Origin: Paenibacillus ferrarius
GTDB taxonomy: Bacteria > Bacillota > Bacilli > Paenibacillales > NBRC-103111
Length of the DNA: 64,000 nucleotides
NCBI RefSeq assembly: GCF_002027705.1
Contig: NZ_MBTG01000045.1
Span: 186,001 to 250,000 of the forward strand
Direction of reading: 5' to 3'
Part shown: positions 28,291 to 36,747 of the stretch, in pieces
Position numbering within the stretch: the stretch's first letter is position 1
How the letters are laid out: the number at the start of each line of letters is the position of its first letter
Made by a program: the position numbers and the translations under genes
The notes under the pieces: generated by a model
What the model saw: the letters and a program-made list of their open reading frames with translations, nothing else
Databases searched by the model: none
What the model was told of the DNA's origin: nothing

Positions 28291-29217
28291 CTACGACGGA
28301 TCGGGACTAAACTGCTGCACAAACGCTTGCAGCACTAGGTGTGCCCGCTTCCATTGCAGCGTCATTGAATCCACAATCCCATAGTTATCTAGTATTTCTT
28401 CACGGTTTACCGTGCCAAATAATTTCTCTTGCAGAATCGCATGCAGCGCAGAAGCCCATACATCTACCGCCCCTTCTTCGGCGTTAAGGAGATCCGTGTA
28501 GATGGATGTGCCGTAGGCGTAGGCCAGAAACTCCTGCCACGTTTGTCTGGCAAAATAAACAAAATCAGGCTGGCTTGTTTCACTAATGTCCCCAACTCTG
28601 CGAATCATATCACGAATTCGCAATGGAAATTCTTCGGGACACAGCGGAGTCTCTTCAATATCGACAGCGATCTTCTTCCCATTCTTGGGAAACTCAGCAA
28701 TCCCGTTCTCCCCCATGTGCTTGAGCGCTTGCAGCGCTTTAAACTGAATGTGCGGATGCCGGGGCCTTTCACTGAGCCATTCCCTCACCGATTGGCCCAG
28801 GCCTGGTTGATCAAGGAAACCAAGCTGCTCCAGCGCGCTGACCTGCTCCTCCAAGGTCCCTTCTTTCAACAGGTTCAGCAATTTAAGGGCATAGCCTTCG
28901 TCCGTCGTCTTTTCTCTTATGTATTGTCTTAGTAAGTCCTTTTCCTCTTCTTCATCCTCTTCCTGCTGCGTTGTCGTCGGAAACAGCGTCTCTGGAAACA
29001 TCGTATAGAGCCAATGACGCAGCGCTTCCCACTGTTCCGTTTTACTTTCGTCCACATTCGGAAATTGCAGTAGAAAAGTTAACAACTGCAGGGCATCCGT
29101 ATACTGCTCTGTCCGCAGGAAACGTGTCAACTCATCTTCATAATACTGTTCTGTTTTCGGAAAAAGAAATAGATTGTTCATGGATCGGTCCGTTATGGGA
29201 TTCACCTCAGAAATCAT
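28291..29217 (-). CDS. HEAT/TPR-like helical repeat hypothetical protein
   Basis: The 308-residue product is almost wholly helical and acidic. The first part has a repeat-like pair DELTRFLRTEQYTDALQLL (TPR-like) and the middle resembles HEAT repeats (QVSALEQLGFLDQPGLGQSV and FKALQALKHMGENG). A run of acidic residues (EEDEEEEKD) lies near residue 90. A protein-interaction role is likely; no catalytic motif is seen. No start has a strong ribosome site; ATG 29181 (MNNLFLFPK) is the main alternative to ATG 29217. Confidence 0.75.
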   Translation of the reverse strand: MISEVNPITDRSMNNLFLFPKTEQYYEDELTRFLRTEQYTDALQLLTFLLQFPNVDESKTEQWEALRHWLYTMFPETLFPTTTQQEEDEEEEKDLLRQYIREKTTDEGYALKLLNLLKEGTLEEQVSALEQLGFLDQPGLGQSVREWLSERPRHPHIQFKALQALKHMGENGIAEFPKNGKKIAVDIEETPLCPEEFPLRIRDMIRRVGDISETSQPDFVYFARQTWQEFLAYAYGTSIYTDLLNAEEGAVDVWASALHAILQEKLFGTVNREEILDNYGIVDSMTLQWKRAHLVLQAFVQQFSPDPS

Positions 29218-29281
29218 GGTCTCGCTGGTGACAGTTTACTTGATTGTCAGAGTGATTGCAAAATAATTATGAAACAAAGGG

Positions 29282-29311
29282 TTGACTTCCTATAAAACGA
29301 TATGATATATT
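29282..29311 (+). promoter_or_regulatory. Promoter of the tRNA-Arg gene
   Basis: TTGACT (29282-29287), an 18-bp spacer and TATATT (29306-29311) preceded by TGA (extended -10) lie about 52 bases upstream of the tRNA. Confidence 0.7.
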
Positions 29312-29362
29312 AACTCTCGCTTCGCTAAACGGATTCATTCCGCTAGGTAAGAAGAGGTTTAT

Positions 29363-29436
29363 GTCTCAGTAGCTCAGCTGGATAGAGCACACGCCTTCTA
29401 AGCGTGCGGTCGGGGGTTCGAATCCCTCCTGGGACG
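29363..29436 (+). tRNA. tRNA-Arg (anticodon UCU)
   Basis: The acceptor arms GTCTCAG and CTGGGAC pair with one G-T wobble. The D arm AGCTCAGCTGGATAGAGC, the anticodon stem CACGC-CTTCTAA-GCGTG (anticodon TCT) and the T loop GGTTCGAATCC are all present. The discriminator is G and CCA is not encoded. An AT-rich accessory cassette begins 120 bases downstream, so the gene may have been an integration site; no direct repeat of its 3' end was seen further along. Confidence 0.95.
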
Positions 29437-29459
29437 TCATTAAGTTTATTGTAAGACAT

Positions 29460-29502
29460 AAAAGCTCGAAACGCCTTGATCTTCTTGGCTTTTCGGGCTT
29501 TT
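29460..29502 (+). terminator. Terminator after the tRNA
   Basis: AAAGCTCGAAACGCC pairs imperfectly with GGCTTTTCGGGCTTTT. It can work in both directions and separates the tRNA from the convergent STAS-like gene. Confidence 0.7.
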
Positions 29503-29555
29503 ATTGATATATACGTTTGTATTAAATATCATAGATAACGATACAACGAAATCAT

Positions 29556-29885
29556 TTAATTTGGTTGCAACATCATACCCTTGGGGCTTTTTTTATAACT
29601 TCTTTCATTTACTTCGAAAGAAAAACGTTTTTTTATGAGATTATTAATTGATTTACTTGAATCAGCGAAACCCAACAATTGACGGATTGTATCGAAAGTA
29701 TACATTTCCAATAAGTCAATAAAGGCAGAATTGACAAAGGATGCTGATATACTATCAATTTTGTCAAACGATACGGAAACTTTCTGCCCTTTTCCTAAAT
29801 GGTCAGCTATTAAAACACGAATGACATCACCATCGGAGTTGCTGTAGCATTGATTGACATGATCGTTCACTTTAATCATAATCAT
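29556..29885 (-). CDS. STAS-like (DUF4325-type) protein, downstream copy
   Basis: The 109-residue protein has the small alpha/beta core of STAS-like DUF4325 proteins (KVSVSFDKIDSISASFVNSAFIDLL). It is a close tandem duplicate of the gene at 30084-30389: about 10 differences over the first 95 residues. The ribosome site AGAGGAGGAATTTTTATG is duplicated too. After the shared NER motif the tail SYKKSPKGMMLQPN is unique. Its DNA, TAAAAAAAGCCCCAAGGG, matches the 5' arm of the terminator that follows the other copy, so this reading frame appears to run through a broken terminator. Function unknown; the STAS fold suggests partner binding with the neighbouring ATPase. Confidence 0.8.
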   Translation of the reverse strand: MIMIKVNDHVNQCYSNSDGDVIRVLIADHLGKGQKVSVSFDKIDSISASFVNSAFIDLLEMYTFDTIRQLLGFADSSKSINNLIKKRFSFEVNERSYKKSPKGMMLQPN

Positions 29886-30031
29886 AAAAATTCCTCCTCT
29901 AATGCGTTTTGCATATTACTTTTCCACCATTCGAACATATGTTTGTATTAATTATATACGAACAAAAAGCGAACAATCAAGTAATATTTTATTTCCCAAA
30001 CACGTGAGAGAAATATAAGGAACAATACACT

Positions 30032-30069
30032 AAAAAAAGCCCAAAGGGATTTCCCTTGGGGCTTTTTTT
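30032..30069 (-). terminator. Terminator after the upstream STAS-like copy
   Basis: On the reverse strand AAAAAAAGCCCCAAGGGA and TCCCTTTGGGCTTTTTTT form a long stem with a tiny loop and flanking A and T runs. Half of this sequence is found again inside the coding end of the downstream copy. Confidence 0.9.
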
Positions 30070-30083
30070 AGTTATGTTATAGT

Positions 30084-30389
30084 TCAAACATTCAATAGTG
30101 TATTTCTTTCATTTACTTCGAAAGAAAATCGTTTTTTTATGAGATCATTAATTGATTTGCTTGAATCAGTGAAACCCAACAGTTGACGGATCATATCGAA
30201 AGTATATACTTCCAATAAGTCAATAAAGGCAGAATTGACAAAGGATGTTGACACACTATCAATTTTATCAAACGATACGGAAACTTTCTGCCCTTTTCCT
30301 AAATATTCAGCTATTAAGACACGAATGACATCACCATCGGAGTTGGAGTAACATTGATTGACATGATCAATTACTTTAATCATAACCAT
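30084..30389 (-). CDS. STAS-like (DUF4325-type) protein, upstream copy
   Basis: A 101-residue STAS-like protein directly downstream of, and overlapping by 10 bases, the HATPase gene. Its ribosome site GAGGAGGAA is embedded in the codons for the EEEE segment at the end of the ATPase gene, so the two are translationally linked. The tail after NER is NTLLNV, then a stop and a strong terminator. It is the likely ancestral partner of the ATPase; the second copy probably arose by local duplication. A single-domain STAS fold suggests an anti-anti-sigma-like or switch-partner role; this is inference. Confidence 0.82.
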   Translation of the reverse strand: MVMIKVIDHVNQCYSNSDGDVIRVLIAEYLGKGQKVSVSFDKIDSVSTSFVNSAFIDLLEVYTFDMIRQLLGFTDSSKSINDLIKKRFSFEVNERNTLLNV

Positions 30390-31267
30390 AAAAATTCCTC
30401 CTCTTCATTTTCAATGGTATCAGTTCTGAAATTGATTTCTAAAAGTGTACCAGGATAAAATCCAGATACATTGTTTTCAGTAAAAATAATACCACCAAAT
30501 CCATCTTCTTCACAATTTAGTATACCACGGTTTGAATGTATGTAAACATATCCTTTATTATTCTTAACGACATTATGTAGTAAAATGTCGAGTCCCGCCC
30601 CCCTATTTTTAGGCGTGGTTTTAGTAGTAAATCCCTCTTTTACAGCAAGTCTTAACGCTTCTGAATCAGTTAGCGACGGTTTAACGCGTTGAATATTATG
30701 CGGTATTCCGACTCCAAAATCAGAAATGGCCACCATTACTCTATTTTCCTTCGGGTATTGCTGAATGAATATGCTGCCTATTTTTTCGGAAGAATGATCA
30801 TTTATGTTATTAAAAACTTCTTTTAAGCATGTCTCGATTTCAGAAAGCGACCTCTTTGTTAGATTTAGCTTCCCTGCCAGCCACTGCATCGCTTTAGAAA
30901 GATATTCAATACTTCTTGAATAAGTTACATTTTCTAGTGAAAGAGTTGTTGGCCTTAAAGAGGCAAAACTATCAAGTGTTTCATTTAAATAATGTTTGAA
31001 AAACATAGAATCGTCTAAAAAAGAAATTGGACACCATTTATTTAGGCGGTTAGGCACAGGGCATCTAAAACTTACTGAAGCACCATGCTTATGAAGCTTC
31101 CCAATTAGATTGCTTAATACTGTGACCCCAACAGGACGAATAAACTGCAATGAGTAAAAATCAAAGACAAATTCTTTATCTTTCGGCTCATTATTCTCAT
31201 CTAAAATCTCCGAAATGAAGCGGTATATGTCTTCTTTATCAAAACTTTGCGGAAGTGAAACATCCAT
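30380..31267 (-). CDS. STAS-like plus HATPase (GHKL) domain protein
   Basis: The 295-residue protein has an N-terminal STAS-like part (about 30-70, FVFDFYSLQFIRPVGVTVL) joined to a Bergerat-fold ATPase (about 135-285). All nucleotide motifs are intact: N-box EVFNNINDHS (150-159), G1 DFGVGIP (183-189) and G2 NRGAGLDIL (221-229). No phospho-acceptor His domain or receiver is present, so it is not a normal sensor kinase; the layout is closer to anti-sigma ATPases. It is followed by two STAS-like genes. DNA is visibly more AT-rich than the flanking housekeeping genes, suggesting transfer. Target unknown. Confidence 0.82.
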   Translation of the reverse strand: MDVSLPQSFDKEDIYRFISEILDENNEPKDKEFVFDFYSLQFIRPVGVTVLSNLIGKLHKHGASVSFRCPVPNRLNKWCPISFLDDSMFFKHYLNETLDSFASLRPTTLSLENVTYSRSIEYLSKAMQWLAGKLNLTKRSLSEIETCLKEVFNNINDHSSEKIGSIFIQQYPKENRVMVAISDFGVGIPHNIQRVKPSLTDSEALRLAVKEGFTTKTTPKNRGAGLDILLHNVVKNNKGYVYIHSNRGILNCEEDGFGGIIFTENNVSGFYPGTLLEINFRTDTIENEEEEFLWL

Positions 31268-31383
31268 TTTAGCACCCCATCTTTATAAAAAAGTAGGTCT
31301 ATAGTAGCACTCCCGTCACTAATATTCAATATTTTTTTCCATAAAACCCTATTTCAGAGATTAAACTTCACATCTTGCAGTAC

Positions 31384-32811
31384 TCACAACTTAAATCTAA
31401 CCATTTGATCTTGCAAGCCCTCAGCCAACTTGGACAAGGCGGAAGCGGATGAGGACACTTCCTCCATAGATGCCAGCTGTTCTTCGGTAGAAGCCGACAC
31501 CAGTTGGACCCTCGATGCGGATTGCTCAACGATGTTCGAAATAGTTGTCATTGAGCTGCCAACCTGATCCGTGCTGGCAGACATTTGCTCAGCAGCCGCT
31601 GCAACCTCTTGAATCTGAGATACTACAGTAAGGACAGATTGTTCAATATGCTGGAACGATGTACCGGCCATATGGACGATATGAATGCCTTCATTTACTT
31701 CTTTTATTCCTAAATCCATACATTGAGCTGCATGATGCGTTTCTTGTTGAATCGTCGAAATCAAATCAATAATTTGCCCAGAGGATTCGGACGACTGCTC
31801 GGCTAGTTTGCGAATTTCGCTTGCAACCACCGCAAAGCCCCTCCCCTGTTCTCCTGCTCGCGCCGCTTCAATAGAGGCATTCAAAGCGAGCAAATTCGTC
31901 TGCGAGGCAATCGCGGTAATGATGCCTGTAATTTCTCCAATATCCGTAGAACGCTTCCGCAGCCCTTGAATGACAACGGACAGATCTTGAATGATTGTAT
32001 GTATAGAATTCATTTGTGCAACGACTTGTTGAATCGCATGTTTACCTTCCAAAGACTTGTCAGCAGCAACGGAAACGGATGAGGACACACTTTGAGCGTT
32101 AACAGCGATTTGCTCGGCCCCCGTTGACATTTCATTGACCGCCTGCACACTCTCCATCACAATTTCAACTTGCTTCTCTGTTCCTGCCGCTACTTCCTGG
32201 ATAGCCAAAGCAATTTGTTCCGTCGCCCAATTGGTCTGTTGAGCGCTGGCTGTCAATTCTTCGGAGGAGGATGTCACTTGATCAGCGCCCGTCTTCACTT
32301 GCAGGATTAACTCACGAAGATGATGAACCATCTGATTAAAAGAATCGGCCAATTCACCAACCTCATCCCGGTTCCTTACATTAATGTCATTGTGGGTAAG
32401 ATCACCAGAAGCCACGCGTTTGGCTGCTGCTGCAACAAGAATAATAGGCTTGGAGATCAGCCTGGAAATAACAACCCCTACGACAATCGCAGACACCAAA
32501 GCAATGATGCTTATGAGCAAAACATCTCGCTTGGTGGATTCAATCATCTCTGAATTGTAGGCGCTGCTTTCATCCACCAGCTGCTTTTGGCCTTCGGCGA
32601 TTTTGTTCGCCAAGGCTTCCATTTCTCGTCCAACCGGAATCAGCTCCGAATTTGCGAGCCCAACCGCTGCGGTCACATTCGTTCCTGTCAGAGCAATCAC
32701 TTGTTCAGATGCTTGCTTTAACTTTTTGTTGCCTTCGCTCAATGCCTTTAGTTCATTTTTGTCTATATCGCGCTGCACCATAATCGCCGTCGTATTAATG
32801 AGTTCGGTCAA
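31384..32811 (-). pseudogene. Methyl-accepting chemotaxis protein lacking its N-terminal membrane segment
   Basis: The frame encodes a second transmembrane helix (about 97-117, [19 protein letters not shown]), a HAMP domain (about 118-170) and a complete MCP signalling domain with the hairpin tip [23 protein letters not shown]. The part before the helix resembles the end of a four-helix ligand domain. The usual first transmembrane helix is missing: the frame runs upstream only to a TGA at about 32880, and the only start is a TTG without a ribosome site. A 5' truncation is the likely cause; a product from TTG 32811 would be 475 residues. Confidence 0.65.
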
Positions 32812-32946
32812 GCTGGCATTGGCTTGAAGAAATCGATTGTCGCAAAATTCGACATGGACGATTCAAATGACTATACGCATCTTCAATCGTTTGGTTACAG
32901 CCTCCTGCTGCCGCCATCTCTTTCTTGCTACGAATCTTTCATTTTG

Positions 32947-32955
32947 TGCTATAAT
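32947..32955 (+). promoter_or_regulatory. Extended -10 promoter for the cbi riboswitch transcript
   Basis: TGCTATAAT (TG-n-TATAAT) lies about 25 bases before the riboswitch; a weak TTGCTA is found 19 bases upstream of the -10. Confidence 0.6.
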
Positions 32956-32978
32956 CATCTCAATTACATAATTCGAAT

Positions 32979-33148
32979 AGATGAGGTGCCCTTGCATGCA
33001 GCAAGGGGTAACAGGGAATCGGGTGCAAATCCCGAGCGGTCCCGCCACTGTATTCGGGGAGTTTCTTTCTATTAATGTCACTTGATACGTCATCAGGGAA
33101 GGCCGAAAGAAAACGACGATCCGAGAGCCAGGAGACCTACCTTCATCT
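32979..33148 (+). ncRNA. Cobalamin riboswitch controlling cbiMNQO
   Basis: The conserved parts are in order: AGGGAATCGGGTGCAAATCC, the core GCGGTCCCGCCACTGT, and the B12 box AGCCAGGAGACCTACC (33126-33141). A closing helix forms between AGATGAGGT at the 5' end and ACCTTCATCT at the 3' end. A terminator hairpin follows before cbiM, so cobalamin should stop transcription of the cobalt transporter. Confidence 0.95.
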
Positions 33149-33237
33149 ATGTACCCACACACCTTCGCGGAAAGGAGCGGCGTACGTCAAGTCATTCGAC
33201 AATGCCTTTCAATTGTCGTTTATTCGTACGTACCCAC

Positions 33238-33267
33238 GACCGATCCAAGAGGATTGGTCTTTTTTTG
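33238..33267 (+). terminator. Riboswitch expression-platform terminator before cbiM
   Basis: GACCGATCC-AAGA-GGATTGGTC followed by seven T residues lies about 90 bases after the B12 box and 38 bases before cbiM. Confidence 0.88.
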
Positions 33268-33304
33268 TACCTCATTTTAAGAGTAAAGGAGATTTACAAC
33301 CAAC

Positions 33305-34078
33305 ATGTTCACGATTAAGAAAAAACTTTCGAGCTTTCTGCTGCTTGTGCTGGGGTTTGCCTTATATTTATTTATCAATGAACCCCAGTCTGCTCATGCC
33401 ATGCATATTATGGAGGGATTCCTCCCGGTGGGATGGGCTATCTTCTGGTGGGTTGCTTTTCTGCCCTTCTTCTTCCTTGGTCTGCGCTCATTGATTAAAA
33501 TCACAAAAGAAAACCCCGAGCTCAAAATCATGCTCGGACTTGCCGGAGCGTTCACCTTCGTGCTCTCCGCACTGAAAATTCCATCAGTGACGGGCAGCAG
33601 CTCGCATCCAACTGGCACAGGCCTCGGAGCTGTCATGTTCGGTCCTCTGCCCATGAGCGTCCTTGGCTCTATTGTTCTGTTGTTCCAAGCGGTGCTGCTC
33701 GCCCATGGCGGACTTACGACGCTCGGTGCTAACGCGTTCTCCATGGCGCTATCCGGACCCGTCGTCGGCTATTTGATCTATCGGTTCATGATGAAAACGA
33801 CCGGAAAACAGAAATGGTCCATCTTCCTAGCTGCCGCTTTGGCCGACTTATCCACCTATGTCGTAACTTCGATTCAGTTAGCGCTTGCCTTCCCGGCTGA
33901 ACAAGGCGGGTTTATCGCTTCCTTCTTGAAATTTGGAGGCATTTTTGCCATTACCCAAATCCCGCTCGCGATTAGCGAAGGTATTTTAACCGTATTAATT
34001 TGGAATTGGCTGCAAGCTTATAGCCCCAAAGAATTGACAATCCTGCAACATAAGATGAAAGGAGCATCTGAACAATGA
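33305..34078 (+). CDS. cbiM: Cobalt ECF transporter S component CbiM
   Basis: The metal-binding membrane subunit of the CbiMNQO cobalt importer. It has 257 residues and several transmembrane helices. An N-terminal signal peptide ends AHA at residue 32, so cleavage would leave Met-His-Ile-Met-Glu-Gly-Phe-Leu-Pro at the new N-terminus; in this family the Met1-His2 start binds the metal. The start ATG 33305 follows AAAGGAG. The TGA overlaps the cbiN ATG (ATGA). Confidence 0.95.
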   Translation: MFTIKKKLSSFLLLVLGFALYLFINEPQSAHAMHIMEGFLPVGWAIFWWVAFLPFFFLGLRSLIKITKENPELKIMLGLAGAFTFVLSALKIPSVTGSSSHPTGTGLGAVMFGPLPMSVLGSIVLLFQAVLLAHGGLTTLGANAFSMALSGPVVGYLIYRFMMKTTGKQKWSIFLAAALADLSTYVVTSIQLALAFPAEQGGFIASFLKFGGIFAITQIPLAISEGILTVLIWNWLQAYSPKELTILQHKMKGASEQ

Positions 34079-34359
34079 AAAATCGCACAACAAATATTCT
34101 CATGCTGGTTGCCATCGTCTTATTAGCCGTATTGCCCTTAATCTTCGTCAAAGGTGAATTTGGCGGAGCTGATGATGCAGCTGAAAAATTAATTCAAAGT
34201 ATTCAACCTTCCTATCAACCTTGGTTCTCTTCTTTCTTTGAACTGCCTGCGGAGACAGAAAGCATGCTATTTGCCCTCCAAGCGGCACTTGGTGCGGGCT
34301 TTATCGGGTATGCTTTTGGACTATTCAAAGGAAAAGCTTCTAAATCCAAATCCCAATGA
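34075..34359 (+). CDS. cbiN: Cobalt transporter accessory component CbiN
   Basis: A 94-residue protein with two transmembrane helices (about 6-23 and 63-83) and an extracytoplasmic loop holding the family stretch [12 protein letters not shown]. It stimulates metal capture by CbiM. Coupled by ATGA overlaps at both ends. Confidence 0.93.
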   Translation: MKNRTTNILMLVAIVLLAVLPLIFVKGEFGGADDAAEKLIQSIQPSYQPWFSSFFELPAETESMLFALQAALGAGFIGYAFGLFKGKASKSKSQ

Positions 34360-35159
34360 TTAAACGGATTGATACACTTGCTTACGGCAATGGCTTACGC
34401 GATCTTTCTCCTATGTGGAAATGTGCATTTGCTACGATTATGCTGTTGTTCACCTACGTCGCTCACCCAGCCGTTCAGTTCCTTCTAGCCATTTGGTTAA
34501 CTATATGGACTGTGGGTTATGCGCGTATTCCGATTCGCTTCTACTTATCGCTAATTGCCATCGCTTGCTTGTTCTTCATTGGAAGCATACCTGCCTTAAT
34601 CGTTGAAATTCGCCCTTGGCAAGCAACCTCTCCCGCACTTCATGAAGCGGCAGGCTTCACCTTTATGAACTGGCATTTTTTCGTTACTTCATCAGGTCTC
34701 TTGCTCGTCGGGAAGCTTTTTGTGCGCATTGTCGCCTGTCTTTCTTGTATGGCCTTTATCATTTGCAGCACCCCTTTTGCGGAACTGCTTCAAGTCTTGA
34801 AGAAAATACGGGTCCCGATGCTCGTCCTCGAAATTATGCTGATTATGTACCGGATATTATTTATTCTTTTTGAAACGGCCCAAGATATGTATGTTGCTCA
34901 GCAAGCAAGGGGCGGCCAAAGCGGTTTCCAGAACCGATTAAAGGATACAGCTACCCTTATTGTTCAAATGTTTGTCAAAACGATGCAGCAATATAGATCC
35001 ATGTCCAATGGACTTGTCTCCAGAGGCTTCACCGAGGACATTCACATGGCCCCCTACCAAGCTAAACCCGTACCTGTTCGGTATAAAGCGGAAAGCATCG
35101 CAGGCTTCATACTGCTGCTGCTCTTGGAAATTTGGCTGCATTGGAGGATCGCCCTATGA
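34356..35159 (+). CDS. cbiQ: ECF transporter T component CbiQ
   Basis: The 267-residue integral membrane protein is the coupling subunit. The C-terminal cytoplasmic helices include the ATPase-contacting ARG motif seen as QQARGGQSGF and a later SRGF segment. It overlaps cbiN and cbiO by 4 bases each. Confidence 0.94.
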   Translation: MIKRIDTLAYGNGLRDLSPMWKCAFATIMLLFTYVAHPAVQFLLAIWLTIWTVGYARIPIRFYLSLIAIACLFFIGSIPALIVEIRPWQATSPALHEAAGFTFMNWHFFVTSSGLLLVGKLFVRIVACLSCMAFIICSTPFAELLQVLKKIRVPMLVLEIMLIMYRILFILFETAQDMYVAQQARGGQSGFQNRLKDTATLIVQMFVKTMQQYRSMSNGLVSRGFTEDIHMAPYQAKPVPVRYKAESIAGFILLLLLEIWLHWRIAL

Positions 35160-35992
35160 ATTCGATTTTGGAAACCTTAGATATCAGCTTCAGCTATCCC
35201 GGAACAAAGGCCAACGCCTTAAACAAACTAAAGCTCGCGATCCCGGAAGGAAAAAGAACGGCCCTATGCGGTCACAACGGCTCCGGCAAATCAACTTTAT
35301 TCCTGCACGCGATCGGCATTCATTCGCCTGCCTCCGGCCAGGTTCTATGGAACAACACGCCGCTGACGTACAATCGCAAAGAACTCAAGCAATTGCGTCA
35401 GGATATTGGACTTGTTTTTCAAGATCCCGAGCAGCAGCTTATCTTAAATACCCCGTATGAAGATGTTACCTATGGGCTGCGGAATGCAGGGATTCCAGAG
35501 CCTGAGATCAAGCTCCGTGCAGAAGCGATCTTGCGCACAATGCGGATTGAACACTTGGCGCATACTCCGATTCATCATCTGAGCCTTGGCCAGAAGAAAC
35601 GCGTCGCTCTGGCAGGTGTGCTCGTACTTGAGCCTAAGCTTCTGCTCCTGGATGAGCCTACAGCTTATTTGGATCGTATTTCCGAGCAGCAGCTTATCGA
35701 AGAGCTTGATCGCATCCATCGCCGAGGGATCACGCTCGTGATGGCAACGCATGACATGAATCTGGCCTATGCTTGGGCAGATTGGATTCTTGTCCTCGAC
35801 CAAGGACAATGTGTGATGGCAGGTACGCCTGCCGAGATTTTCAGCAACACGCAAGCGATCCAGTCTCTTGGCTTGGATAAGCCCATGCTGCTGGATCTGT
35901 GGGAAGCTTTGCCTGAGACAAGCCGCCAAGGTAGAACTGCGCCGAGGAATGTAGAGGATTTTAAAATTCTGTTGCAAGAATGCTTGGCATAA
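35156..35992 (+). CDS. cbiO: ECF transporter ATPase CbiO
   Basis: This 278-residue ABC ATPase powers cobalt uptake. Walker A GHNGSGKST, Q-loop FQDPEQQL, signature LSLGQKKRVA, Walker B LLLLDEPTAYLD and H-loop MATHDM are present. ATG 35156 has GGAGG upstream and overlaps the cbiQ TGA. Last gene of cbiMNQO. Confidence 0.95.
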   Translation: MNSILETLDISFSYPGTKANALNKLKLAIPEGKRTALCGHNGSGKSTLFLHAIGIHSPASGQVLWNNTPLTYNRKELKQLRQDIGLVFQDPEQQLILNTPYEDVTYGLRNAGIPEPEIKLRAEAILRTMRIEHLAHTPIHHLSLGQKKRVALAGVLVLEPKLLLLDEPTAYLDRISEQQLIEELDRIHRRGITLVMATHDMNLAYAWADWILVLDQGQCVMAGTPAEIFSNTQAIQSLGLDKPMLLDLWEALPETSRQGRTAPRNVEDFKILLQECLA

Positions 35993-36114
35993 AAATGGTT
36001 CGAATGCGTACGGAGGGTGCTTGAGCCGAAGCAGTTCCGGATCAACCAAATTGCAGAAATGAAAACAAGGGGCAAAGGGGAAATAATTCACTCCTTGAAA
36101 TGGGATGAATGCAG

Positions 36115-36162
36115 CAAAGGAGCTTTCCTACAAGTAGCAAAAACTTGTGGAAAGCTCCTTTG
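36115..36162 (+). terminator. Strong terminator after cbiO
   Basis: CAAAGGAGCTTTCC-TACAAGT pairs with ACTTG-TGGAAAGCTCCTTTG across a 7-base loop, a stem of about 20 bp. Sequence between the cbiO stop and this hairpin shows no gene. Confidence 0.8.
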
Positions 36163-36236
36163 TATTTCAGAAGGCTTGGATCACTAAACCGCTGGCAAAG
36201 ATGCGGACATCCGTGAAGGTGCGGTTGTTGTATTAT

Positions 36237-36424
36237 AAACCTGCAATTATGCATCTTTTGGGGCTTGGTTTAGCCGGAAATTGATAAATTCCTGCAATTA
36301 TACATGCTTTTGCGGCCTATTTCGGCTTTCTGGATGAAAAAGTCGGAAATTCCTGCATAATCGCAGGAATTCCCTTTTTTCGGACAATTCGGCTGAAAAA
36401 GCCTGCATTTTCGCAGGTTTTTGA
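36237..36424. repeat. Intergenic repeat family A, copy 1 (CCTGCA...CGCAGG modules)
   Basis: Several related modules lie in a row: CCTGCAATTATGCATCTTTT, CCTGCAATTATACATGCTTTT, then small palindromes such as CCTGCATAATCGCAGG and CCTGCATTTTCGCAGG, separated by GGCTTTCTGGATGAAAAA-type spacers. Close relatives occur at 58370-58565. No coding signal is seen. Confidence 0.7.
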
Positions 36425-36439
36425 CTCCGTGAGCCACTC

Positions 36440-36690
36440 CGTCCGCCGCCTCGCCTTGCCTTTGCTTTGCATCGCCTCGCCTCGTGCCGTGCCGTGCCTT
36501 GCCTTGCCTTGCCTTGCCTTTCCTTATCTTGTCTTGTCTTGTCTTGTCTTGTCTTGTCTTGTCTTGTCTTGCCTTGCCTTGCCTTGTCTTATCTTGTCTT
36601 GTCTTGTCTTATCTTGTCTTGCCTCGCCTCGCTTTGTCGTGCCGTTCCGTGCCTCGCCTTGCCGCGTCTCGCCTTCCCTTCCCTCGCCCG
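36440..36690. repeat. Pentanucleotide microsatellite (CTTGY)n
   Basis: About 250 bases of CTTGC/CTTGT units with scattered CTCGC and CCGTG variants; the core from about 36500 to 36625 is nearly perfect. Because 5 is not a multiple of 3, all three forward frames stay open and give the same CLVLS periodic peptide, an artefact. It lies in the gap between two convergent cobalamin-regulated operons. One strand is pyrimidine-rich. Confidence 0.9.
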
Positions 36691-36747
36691 GTGGAAACCA
36701 ACGCTCCCAAAAGACGCAGGGCAGAACAAATCAGCTCTCTCTCCGCC

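Noticed and set aside
29363-33000. Genomic island with attL/attR built on the tRNA-Arg
   Set aside because: I looked for a second copy of the tRNA 3' end downstream and found none within the window, and no integrase gene is near; only the AT-rich cassette and position suggest insertion.
32863-33162. 99-codon reverse frame over the cobalamin riboswitch
   Set aside because: It is antisense to a highly constrained RNA and its translation looks random.
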